A DNA stretch of 45,604 nt, from contig JAZDIP010000084.1 in the NCBI GenBank assembly GCA_043804925.1, forward strand, positions 1 through 45,604, given 5' to 3'. Position 1 is the stretch's first letter; every line of letters begins with the position of its first letter. A program made the position numbers and the translations under genes. This stretch comes from ChocPot-Mid sp043804925. GTDB lineage: Bacteria > Bacteroidota > Ignavibacteria > Kapaibacteriales > UBA2268. The notes beneath the pieces were generated by a model. The model was not told the DNA's origin. It ran no database searches and saw only the letters and a program-made list of their open reading frames with translations. Of the stretch, positions 27,981 through 35,411 are shown in pieces.

Positions 27981-29014
27981 TTCTTCTCCTCGAATAATTT
28001 CAGAGATGATATTAATTTATTTTTCTTTTCCGTTAACAATAATTCAATTAAAAGTAAAATAAAAGCAGCTCCGAAGAAATATTGGAACCTGCTTTCGTAA
28101 TCGGTAAATAACTTGGAACTAAATTCTTTTTTCTCCATTCCTCCAATGACATCGAGTAATTTCGACAAGTCGGGGTCAACACCTGATGCTAAGATAAACT
28201 TCCCACCACCCGATGCAGCAATTTGCTCCAACATATTCGGGTCAAGTTTTGTAACTATAACACTGCCTTCCTTGTCCCTGGCGAAATCCACTCTTTGACC
28301 GTTGCGGAAAACAGGGATTGGTCCACCTTCAATCGAACCCATACCTATTGTGTGTACGATAACATTATTGCTTGCGGCGAGATTAGCCGCTCCAACTGCA
28401 TCATCCTCATGGTTTTCCCCGTCCGAAATAATTATCAGGGTTTTTCGCAGTTGGTCTTTATTATTAAAAGATTCCAATGCAAGATTTATAGCTGCACCAA
28501 TAGCTGTTCCCTGCTTTGGCACAATATCGGTATTGATAGCACTCAAAAAAAGCTTTGCGGCTGAATAATCGGTTGTCATGGGTAGTTGCAAGTAGGCATC
28601 ACCGGCAAAAACAATTATTCCGATTTTGTCGTTTTGTAACTCATCGATTAGTTTTGAAACTGCCTGTTTTGCCCTTTCGAGGCGGGAAGGTTTTATATCG
28701 TCTGCATTCATGCTTCTTGATACGTCCAAAGCGAGCATTACTTCGACACCCTCGCGTTTGGCTTCTTCTATTTTTGTCCCAATTTGCAAATTCGATACTC
28801 CAAGAATGATAAAAGCAAGCGCAAACATCAACAAAACAAACTTTGCTATTGGTTTAATATCGGATGTATCCGAATAAAGATTATTTATTAGCTGTATATC
28901 ACCGAATTTTGCCAATGACTTCATCCTTGTTGTTCTAATGAGCCAAAACACTAAAACAAAAACCGGTATTACCAATAGAAAATACAAAAAATCAATATAT
29001 TCAAATCTTACCAT
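27977..29014 (-). CDS. batB: BatB-like VWA membrane protein
   Basis: 345 aa. Two N-terminal membrane segments (about residues 8-28 and 56-75) are followed by a VWA domain. It has a full MIDAS site: D97-V-S99-R-S101, Thr in QGTAIGAAI, and the Asp in TLIIISDGENHEDD. A C-terminal membrane segment (FQYFFGAAFILLLIELLL) and a basic tail complete the BatA/BatB layout. It is the first gene of the Bat block here. The usual upstream partners moxR and batA are not within the 280 bp upstream or elsewhere in the window, though the second VWA protein at 20929 could fill the BatA role. Translational overlap with batC supports one operon. A 21-bp near-palindrome lies 120 bp upstream. Confidence 0.88.
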   Translation of the reverse strand: MVRFEYIDFLYFLLVIPVFVLVFWLIRTTRMKSLAKFGDIQLINNLYSDTSDIKPIAKFVLLMFALAFIILGVSNLQIGTKIEEAKREGVEVMLALDVSRSMNADDIKPSRLERAKQAVSKLIDELQNDKIGIIVFAGDAYLQLPMTTDYSAAKLFLSAINTDIVPKQGTAIGAAINLALESFNNKDQLRKTLIIISDGENHEDDAVGAANLAASNNVIVHTIGMGSIEGGPIPVFRNGQRVDFARDKEGSVIVTKLDPNMLEQIAASGGGKFILASGVDPDLSKLLDVIGGMEKKEFSSKLFTDYESRFQYFFGAAFILLLIELLLTEKKNKLISSLKLFEEKK

Positions 29015-29134
29015 TTATTATTCTCTTGAAATTTATTATTTTTCAAAAATTTTAATTGGTTTTTAAAGACGAAAAAAAATAGTCTTAAGTTTAATTTGAT
29101 GATTATATTTTTTTATTTTTCTTAAAAAAGAAGT

Positions 29135-29155
29135 CGTCATTTGTAACAACTGACG
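29135..29155. promoter_or_regulatory. 21-bp near-perfect palindrome between batB and mgtC-like genes
   Basis: Arms CGTCATTTGT and ACAACTGACG around a central A match at 9 of 10 positions. It sits in the divergent gap, about 120 bp from the batB start and 140 bp from the mgtC-like start. It looks like a dimeric repressor or activator site rather than a terminator, since no T run follows. The regulator is unknown. Confidence 0.45.
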
Positions 29156-29232
29156 GAAATGGGAAGAAGAAAGTTTGTGAAGTTTTCCGGTTTTCAGTTC
29201 TTAGGTCATTTAGTCTTTTCTTCAAAAAATAT

Positions 29233-29265
29233 TTTGAGCAAATTATCTTGGTTTTCTTATATTTG
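29233..29265 (+). promoter_or_regulatory. Bacteroidota-type promoter of the mgtC-like gene
   Basis: TTTG at 29233-29236 and TATATTTG at 29258-29265 are 21 bp apart, 31 bp before the start codon. Confidence 0.6.
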
Positions 29266-29295
29266 TAAATATTTAACAATCAAACAGGTAAAGCT

Positions 29296-29922
29296 ATGAA
29301 TGAAGATATAATAAAACTATTGCTGTCTGTTGCTCTTGGCGGAATAGTAGGTCTGGAAAGGCAATACAGGGAAAAAGCCGCAGGTTTCAGAACTATTATT
29401 ATTATTTGTTTGGGAACAACAGTTTTCAGCATTTTATCCTCAAAATTCGGTTGGGGAGACCCCTCAAGGATAGCTGCGGGAATTGTTACAGGTATCGGTT
29501 TTTTGGGAGCAGGTGTTATAATCCATAATAAAGGGCAGGTCTCCGGATTAACTACTGCCGCAACTGTTTGGTATGCAGCCGCTCTTGGTATGGGAATTGG
29601 CTTGGGTGAGTATTATTTTTCCATAGCATCTGTCGTTTTAGTTTTATTAATTTTAAGTTTCTTCCCATATCTTGAAAAAATTATTAGCAAACTGAATGAA
29701 ATTTCAAGTTATACAATAATAATGGTACACAATAAAAAGAAGATTGCTGAACTAAAAGAACTATTTGCCGAATATAATCTTCATATTATTGCAACTGTTA
29801 AATCCAGAAAAAATGATAAAATTACAATTCTTTGGAGAGTAAAAGGTAAAGCTAAAAACCATCTTATTGTTAAGAATAAATTAATGCAATATAAAGATTT
29901 ATTGCAGTTTTCGTATGATTAA
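29296..29922 (+). CDS. MgtC/SapB-family membrane protein
   Basis: 208 aa, with AGGTAAAGCT before the ATG. The conserved N-terminal membrane domain reads LLLSVALGGIVGLERQYREKAAGFRTIIIICLGTTVFSIL, then DPSRIAAGIVTGIGFLGAGVIIHNKGQVSGLTTAATVWYAAALGMGIGLG. It has four to five membrane segments, and the soluble C-terminal domain (about 145-208) resembles an ACT-like fold. The family includes virulence and Mg2+-limitation factors; outside pathogens the role is unsettled. Monocistronic, with its own promoter, divergent from batB. Confidence 0.9.
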   Translation: MNEDIIKLLLSVALGGIVGLERQYREKAAGFRTIIIICLGTTVFSILSSKFGWGDPSRIAAGIVTGIGFLGAGVIIHNKGQVSGLTTAATVWYAAALGMGIGLGEYYFSIASVVLVLLILSFFPYLEKIISKLNEISSYTIIMVHNKKKIAELKELFAEYNLHIIATVKSRKNDKITILWRVKGKAKNHLIVKNKLMQYKDLLQFSYD

Positions 29923-30004
29923 ACAAGATTTTTCACGAATAGTTTTATTTTCTTATTTATATTGTAAAAATTGAAAATTGTAAAAATTATCAAATTGAAA
30001 TTGC

Positions 30005-30012
30005 TATATTTG
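30005..30012 (+). promoter_or_regulatory. TATATTTG -7 box for gap-pgk
   Basis: TATATTTG, 49 bp before the gap start. The best upstream TTG (29978-29980) is 24 bp away, a little long, so the -33 partner is uncertain. Confidence 0.45.
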
Positions 30013-30060
30013 ATATTTTAAAATTTGAAACCTATGTTTAACTTATAAAAAGGAATGGAT

Positions 30061-31050
30061 ATGAGTAAAAAAATTGCTATTAACGGCTTTGGAAGAATAG
30101 GAAGATTGGTCTTCAGGGAAGCTTTCAAACGAAAAGGACAGTTTGAATTTGTCGGTATAAATGATTTAATGGATACTGCAACTGTAGCTCATTTGCTTAA
30201 GTACGATTCGGTTCACGGAATTTTCCAGGGCGAAATTAACGTTGATGGCGAGTATATTGTCGTTAACGGTATTAAGGTTCGTGTTTCTGCAGAAAAGGAT
30301 TTAACACAATTACCATGGAAAAACAATGTGGATATTGTGTTGGAATCCACCGGAGTTTTCCGGAAAAGAGAGCAGCTTGAAAGGCATTTGGCTAATGGTG
30401 CCTCGAAGGTTGTACTTTCTGCACCCGCAAAAGATGCCCTGGATGCAACTGTTGTGATGGGTGTAAATGAACACGTCTTGACAGGTAATGAAAAAATATT
30501 GTCGAATGCTTCCTGCACTACAAATTGTCTTGCTCCCATGGTAAAAGTTCTGAATGATAAATTCGGAGTTGAAAAGGGATTTATGGTTACTGTCCATGCT
30601 TACACTAATGACCAAAGAATTTTGGATTTACCGCATAGTGACCTTCGAAGAGCAAGGTCAGCGGCTATTAATTCGATTCCTACTACTACCGGAGCCGCAA
30701 AAGCAGTTGGCTTGGTTATACCGGAGTTGCAGGGTAAAATGCAGGGATATTCAATTAGAGTTCCACTACCTGACGGCTCTATTACAGATTTTGCCGCCAT
30801 TTTAAAGAAAGAAGCAAAAGCCGTTGAAATCAATGCCGCGATGAAGGAAGCCGCAGAAACAAGTTTGAAAGGTATAATGCAATACAGCGATGAACCTTTG
30901 GTTTCTTCAGACATTATCGGAAATTCCCATTCCTGTATTTTTGATTCTCAACTGACATCTGCTCAAGGTAATTTTGTGAAAGTTGTCGGCTGGTATGACA
31001 ATGAATTCGGGTACTCATGCAGGATTGTTGATTTGATTGAGAAATTATAA
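30061..31050 (+). CDS. gap: Glyceraldehyde-3-phosphate dehydrogenase, type I
   Basis: 329 aa from the ATG at 30061; AAAAGGA lies 6-7 bp upstream, whereas the ATG at 30055 abuts it. The enzyme oxidises glyceraldehyde-3-phosphate to 1,3-bisphosphoglycerate with NAD+ in the cytoplasm. It has the Rossmann start KIAINGFGRIGRLVFREA, the catalytic Cys152 in SASCTTNCLAP (written here as NASCTTNC), the His in MVTVHAYTNDQ, and the closing WYDNEFGYSCRIVDLI. Length and motifs match the typical tetrameric enzyme. pgk follows 18 bp downstream, so the two consecutive glycolytic steps are almost surely co-transcribed. Confidence 0.96.
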   Translation: MSKKIAINGFGRIGRLVFREAFKRKGQFEFVGINDLMDTATVAHLLKYDSVHGIFQGEINVDGEYIVVNGIKVRVSAEKDLTQLPWKNNVDIVLESTGVFRKREQLERHLANGASKVVLSAPAKDALDATVVMGVNEHVLTGNEKILSNASCTTNCLAPMVKVLNDKFGVEKGFMVTVHAYTNDQRILDLPHSDLRRARSAAINSIPTTTGAAKAVGLVIPELQGKMQGYSIRVPLPDGSITDFAAILKKEAKAVEINAAMKEAAETSLKGIMQYSDEPLVSSDIIGNSHSCIFDSQLTSAQGNFVKVVGWYDNEFGYSCRIVDLIEKL

Positions 31051-31068
31051 AATAAACAGGAAAAATAT

Positions 31069-32259
31069 ATGCTGAAATCTGTTGATTATGAAAATTTTGA
31101 TGGAGAGAGGGTTCTCGTCCGTGTTGATTTTAATGTTCCTTTGAACTCTCATCAGGATATTACTGATGACTTGAGAATAATGGAATCATTACCTACTATT
31201 GACCAAATAATCCATGATGGTGGAATTCCAATCATTCTATCACATTTGGGAAGACCTAAGGGCAAGTGGGTAAACAGGTTAAGTTTAGATACCGTGGCAA
31301 ATTATTTAGAAAAAAAATTTGATTACAACATTATATTTTCACCTGATTGTCTTGGTAAAGCTCCATTTGATGCCATAGAAAAGGCAAAGCAGGGGGATGT
31401 TGTCTTGCTTGAAAATCTCCGTTTTTATAATTACGAAGTCTCGAATGATTTGGAATTTGCAAAAATCTTAAGCCAGTACGGGGATTCTTATGTCAACGAT
31501 GCGTTTGGTACTGTTCATCGCTACCATTCGAGTATTTATGAATTGCCAAAACTTTTTGAAAACCGCTATGCCGGAAAATCTCTTATGTGGGAACTGGAGT
31601 ATTTAGGCAATGCCATGAATAATGTAGTGCATCCTTATACAGGTATTATCGGGGGAGCAAAAATTTCGGATAAAATCAACGTGATTAAAAAACTGATTGA
31701 AGTTTGCGATACGATTCTCATCGGAGGCGGTATGATGTTTACATTCTATAAAGCATTGGGCTTGGAAATCGGGAGGTCAATTTTCGAAGCTGAAAAAGTT
31801 GAAATGGCTAAAGAATTGATGGAACTGGCTAAGAAAAACAATTGCAATCTTTTACTTCCTGTTGATATTGTCGTTGCGGACCATTATGCTAATGACTCAA
31901 ATTGCAAAGAAGTTGACATTGAAAATATACCTTCGGATTGGATGGGTCTGGATATTGGCTCTAATACGAGAAATCAGTTCAAGGATGAAATAATGAAATC
32001 ACGGACTATTGTATGGAACGGACCTATGGGTGTTTTCGAAATGGAAAACTTTGCCAAAGGTACATTAGATGTTGCTACTTCACTTGCAAACGTAACTGCC
32101 AAGGGTGCTTTGACTATAATTGGAGGTGGTGATTCCGCTGCCGCTATCAAGAAAATGCACCTTATGAATAAGGTTACACACGTAACTCCCGGCGGTGGTG
32201 CTTGGCTGACCTATATGGAAGGAGAAGTCCTTCCCGGAATAGAAGCTTTGGAAAGGTGA
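31069..32259 (+). CDS. pgk: Phosphoglycerate kinase
   Basis: 396 aa, the normal length. It transfers phosphate from 1,3-bisphosphoglycerate to ADP. Substrate-site motifs are VLVRVDFNVPL, LSHLGRPKG and LENLRFYNYE, with NDAFGTVHRYHSS. The nucleotide site has GGAKISDKINVI, WNGPMGVFEMENFAKGT and GGGDSAAAIKK. A Shine-Dalgarno-like AGGAAA lies 6-8 bp before the ATG. It is the second gene of the gap-pgk pair. Its stop codon is only 63 bp before the first CRISPR repeat and there is no terminator between, so readthrough into the array is possible. Confidence 0.96.
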   Translation: MLKSVDYENFDGERVLVRVDFNVPLNSHQDITDDLRIMESLPTIDQIIHDGGIPIILSHLGRPKGKWVNRLSLDTVANYLEKKFDYNIIFSPDCLGKAPFDAIEKAKQGDVVLLENLRFYNYEVSNDLEFAKILSQYGDSYVNDAFGTVHRYHSSIYELPKLFENRYAGKSLMWELEYLGNAMNNVVHPYTGIIGGAKISDKINVIKKLIEVCDTILIGGGMMFTFYKALGLEIGRSIFEAEKVEMAKELMELAKKNNCNLLLPVDIVVADHYANDSNCKEVDIENIPSDWMGLDIGSNTRNQFKDEIMKSRTIVWNGPMGVFEMENFAKGTLDVATSLANVTAKGALTIIGGGDSAAAIKKMHLMNKVTHVTPGGGAWLTYMEGEVLPGIEALER

Positions 32260-32322
32260 ACTTTTAGTTGAGAGTTTTAAATTTTAATTTTTAAGTTCTT
32301 TGAATTTTGAAGTGACAAACCA
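32260..32322 (+). promoter_or_regulatory. Probable CRISPR leader with a degenerate partial repeat
   Basis: 63 bp, very AT-rich, between pgk and the first repeat. TTAAGTTCTTTGAATT (32291-32306) resembles the repeat's 3' end (AAAGTTCTTATAAATT), so it may be a decayed repeat remnant or a leader promoter; GAATTTTG looks like a -7 box. I call this the leader side because the crRNA sense strand runs left to right. Confidence 0.4.
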
Positions 32323-34087
32323 GTTGTGGTTTGATTACAGGTAAAGTTCTTATAAATTGTAAGCGGTTCATCGAGAAGACGAGTTTTGCGTTGTGGTTTG
32401 ATTACAGGTAAAGTTCTTATAAATTCCATAATTTTTATTCCATATTCGTGATAAAGTTGTGGTTTGATTACAGGTAAAGTTCTTATAAATTTTTTATAAT
32501 AAATCCGTCACTCATCATATCGTTGTGGTTTGATTACAGGTAAAGTTCTTATAAATTACCATCGGAACGCATATACGGTGGCACTGTCGTTGTGGTTTGA
32601 TTACAGGTAAAGTTCTTATAAATTTATAACCTTGTGGGCTGACAACCAAGCTGCCGTTGTGGTTTGATTACAGGTAAAGTTCTTATAAATTTTCTTGTCG
32701 GTTCTGCTTTGCCGTTCTTCTGTTGTGGTTTGATTACAGGTAAAGTTCTTATAAATTTTGTATCGGTCAACGCCTGCTTATTCCGTGTGTTGTGGTTTGA
32801 TTACAGGTAAAGTTCTTATAAATTGTGGTTACGCAAAGACCGTTACTGCAATGATGTTGTGGTTTGATTACAGGTAAAGTTCTTATAAATTTATCAATGC
32901 TTTTGCATTTATCATTTCCCACGTTGTGGTTTGATTACAGGTAAAGTTCTTATAAATTTTTTTTTCTTGGTCTCCCTTTAAGTTTAGCAGTTGTGGTTTG
33001 ATTACAGGTAAAGTTCTTATAAATTAAACGTGTCGATTCTTTAATTGGGATTTTGTGTTGTGGTTTGATTACAGGTAAAGTTCTTATAAATTTATGAAAT
33101 GCTTTGTGCCAATACGATTGAGGTTGTGGTTTGATTACAGGTAAAGTTCTTATAAATTACCCGTAGCGTTAGTACCCGGAGATGTAATGTTGTGGTTTGA
33201 TTACAGGTAAAGTTCTTATAAATTTTTTTCCTAATACAGTAAAATCAATATTTCGTTGTGGTTTGATTACAGGTAAAGTTCTTATAAATTCGTGCAACCG
33301 TAGACCCTTTTACACAAATAGTTGTGGTTTGATTACAGGTAAAGTTCTTATAAATTAGGAACTTCACGACAAATTCGATGCTTTAGGTTGTGGTTTGATT
33401 ACAGGTAAAGTTCTTATAAATTATAAAGATAAAAGGCAAAGATGTTTACTTTAGTTGTGGTTTGATTACAGGTAAAGTTCTTATAAATTAATAACCACCC
33501 ACGCCCTCATGTAGAGATGGTTGTGGTTTGATTACAGGTAAAGTTCTTATAAATTCAATGAACTCATTGGATATTCTCCAATTCTTGTTGTGGTTTGATT
33601 ACAGGTAAAGTTCTTATAAATTATCACTCATTTCAAAGCCCTTTCAATATTATGTTGTGGTTTGATTACAGGTAAAGTTCTTATAAATTTAAAGTAAGTT
33701 TAGGGCGGGAAATTAGAGCGTTGTGGTTTGATTACAGGTAAAGTTCTTATAAATTCAAATTTGTCTTTTGTTAGCTGTACCGTATCGTTGTGGTTTGATT
33801 ACAGGTAAAGTTCTTATAAATTTCTTACAAATCCGAATACAATGACTGATGAGTTGTGGTTTGATTACAGGTAAAGTTCTTATAAATTGCATTTGATTTG
33901 ATGACCAAGTACCACAAAGTTGTGGTTTGATTACAGGTAAAGTTCTTATAAATTTATCATCACCATAACCTTTTAGAGGTCTGTGTTGTGGTTTGATTAC
34001 AGGTAAAGTTCTTATAAATTTCTTTGTCTTCAATATTCATTATTGATTGATGTTGTGGTTTGATTACAGGTAAAGTTCTTATAAATT
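32323..34087 (+). CRISPR. Type II-C CRISPR array, 27 repeats and 26 spacers
   Basis: The 36-bp repeat begins GTTGTGGTTTG, has ATTACAGGTA at positions 12-21 and ends TTCTTATAAATT. I count 27 copies, starting at 32323, 32390, 32456 and so on to 34052, and saw no variant copy, including the last. The 26 spacers are 30 nt (13) or 31 nt (13). The crRNA sense strand is the plus strand: repeat segments TTGTG and GATTACAGGT are complementary to CACAA and ACCTGTAATC of the tracrRNA at 38579-38597. Within each repeat, TTTG (positions 8-11) and TAAATT (31-36) are 19 bp apart, matching a Bacteroidota promoter, so each spacer could be transcribed from the repeat before it. Spacer targets are unknown. The perfect repeats suggest a young or active array. 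Confidence 0.98.
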
Positions 34088-34140
34088 ACGCTTTGGCTAA
34101 GCTACCTGTAATAAGTTATTTATAGCTTATTGCGTAATTT
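34063..34140 (+). other. Fold-back element at the 3' end of the array
   Basis: ATTACAGGTA of the last repeat (34063-34072) is perfectly complementary to TACCTGTAAT at 34103-34112, just outside the array. In addition AAATTACGC (34083-34091, including the end of the repeat) pairs with GCGTAATTT (34132-34140), enclosing AATAAG (34111-34116) and CTTATT (34126-34131). The RNA could therefore fold the last repeat on itself in one of two competing structures. This may prevent the final repeat from binding tracrRNA. Confidence 0.6.
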
Positions 34141-34153
34141 AAAAAGCAAAAAT

Positions 34154-34190
34154 AACGTCGAAATTCGAAAGGATTTCGGCGTTTTTTTTT
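34154..34190 (+). terminator. Terminator of the pre-crRNA transcript
   Basis: AACGTCGAAAT, loop TCGAAAGG, ATTTCGGCGTT form an 11-bp stem with one G-T wobble, followed by nine T (34182-34190). It supports plus-strand transcription of the array and overlaps the stop codon of cas2, which converges from the other side. The A-rich reverse side could also help end the cas transcript. Confidence 0.85.
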
Positions 34191-34524
34191 AAAACATTTG
34201 AAGCTGTTGGGGTACATCAGGTAATTCTGCCTTGCATTGTCCATAGTAATGCTTTATTCTTCCGAATTGTTTGTCTGTCAATGTGAAAGTTGTAACCGTT
34301 CCTTCTTCCGGCAGGTTTTTTCCTATTTTCTTTTCGTAAACTTCAGCCGATTCGATGCTTGGGCAATGCCGGATATAAACTGAAAATTGGAACATATCGA
34401 ATCCTTCCTTTTCGAGAAATTTCTTAAATCTCGAGTAATCATACCTGTTCTTTTTTGTTTGGACAGGTAAGTCAAATAGAGTAAAAACCCACATAATACG
34501 ATATGCACTTAATCTGTCAGACAT
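34189..34524 (-). CDS. cas2: CRISPR-associated endonuclease Cas2
   Basis: 111 aa from the ATG at 34524-34522. It has the ferredoxin-like Cas2 pattern: IMWVFTLFDLPVQTKKNRYDYSRFKKFLEKEGFDMFQFSVYIRHC, with the conserved Asp18 after the first strand, then GTVTTFTLTDKQFGRIKHYYG. It works with Cas1 as the spacer-integration complex. It overlaps cas1 by 16 bp and is the last gene of cas9-cas1-cas2. No csn2 or cas4 follows, which defines the subtype as II-C. Confidence 0.95.
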   Translation of the reverse strand: MSDRLSAYRIMWVFTLFDLPVQTKKNRYDYSRFKKFLEKEGFDMFQFSVYIRHCPSIESAEVYEKKIGKNLPEEGTVTTFTLTDKQFGRIKHYYGQCKAELPDVPQQLQMF

Positions 34525-35411
34525 AATTCAGGGTATCGCAATTCTTTTTTTTCATCTTCGAAAACATCAACAATTTCAGAACACAATTTTTGTACGGCGA
34601 GCATCAAAGGGTGCGTTTTTCCTTCTGTTTCCATATCGCAATGAGGGACATAGAGCATAATGGCTTTTTCCTTTTTTGTCAATTGCTCACAAGCCGGATT
34701 ATTTAGATAGTATTTCAAAACAATTTGGTCAACGGCAGGACGGAAGGGTTCCATTACATCGTCTGCAAGGCAAAAAGGATTGTACTGGTTTTTGTGATGC
34801 AAACCTACCGATGGGTGCAAACCTGCCGAAACTACGGCACGGGCAGTTATTGCCCTTAATACCATATAGCCGTAGTTAAGCAAATTGTTTGGGTAATCGC
34901 CAAATCTCGAACGTTTGAATTTGGCTATGGGAAACAAGTGTTTCCAATAGTATTGCGAAGCACGTGCTTCCATATTGTCCGTATCACCGCTTTTTACTTT
35001 CTCAAACATTTTTTTCAAAGTTTCGGGATGCTCGCCGTTTCGGTTTATTAGTTTGTGCTGATTTTTAATTTTATATTGAATCAACTGTTTCCAAAGATTT
35101 TTCTTCACAGGCAAAGAACAATTTACCTGTTGCTGCATTCTTTTTGATTGAAGCGAGTTGCCTGCAACCGGCAGGAAAATTCCTTCGGGTGTGTGAGAAG
35201 CATTGCAGGAAACAATTGCTACATTGCTGGAAAGCAATGATTGAATGCAATAGTTTGTAATCGTAATTTGAGGGCTGTCGAGTTCGAGATAGCCCATATC
35301 TTCTATAGGCACAGAGGAAACTAGACCGCTCTCAGTGTTTTTAATGTGTAGTTGCCCGTTTTTTGCACTCAGATATGAGGAAGAGCCGATATAAATTATT
35401 CTTTTAATCAT
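34509..35411 (-). CDS. cas1: CRISPR-associated integrase Cas1
   Basis: 300 aa from the ATG at 35411-35409 (MIKRIIYIGSSSYLS, the normal Cas1 start). A longer frame starts with TTG at 35423 inside cas9 and is unlikely. Catalytic residues of the family are visible: Glu148 in NMEARASQYYW, the His in AGLHPSVGLHHKNQYN (205 or 206), and the acidic group in CLADDVMEPFRP (217/218 and 221). It integrates new spacers together with Cas2. The ATG overlaps the cas9 end by 8 bp, so translation is probably coupled. Confidence 0.95.
   Translation of the reverse strand: MIKRIIYIGSSSYLSAKNGQLHIKNTESGLVSSVPIEDMGYLELDSPQITITNYCIQSLLSSNVAIVSCNASHTPEGIFLPVAGNSLQSKRMQQQVNCSLPVKKNLWKQLIQYKIKNQHKLINRNGEHPETLKKMFEKVKSGDTDNMEARASQYYWKHLFPIAKFKRSRFGDYPNNLLNYGYMVLRAITARAVVSAGLHPSVGLHHKNQYNPFCLADDVMEPFRPAVDQIVLKYYLNNPACEQLTKKEKAIMLYVPHCDMETEGKTHPLMLAVQKLCSEIVDVFEDEKKELRYPELCLTD

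Noticed and set aside
33755..34033. A minus-strand open frame of 92 codons in the CRISPR array
   Set aside because: It arises from successive 66-bp repeat-spacer units keeping frame; the translated repeat KFIRTLPVIKPQ is just the CRISPR repeat.
34103..34112. Considered as the antirepeat of a second tracrRNA
   Set aside because: Only 10 nt match, CACAA is missing, and no tracr-like hairpins follow; the full tracrRNA is at 38563-38664.
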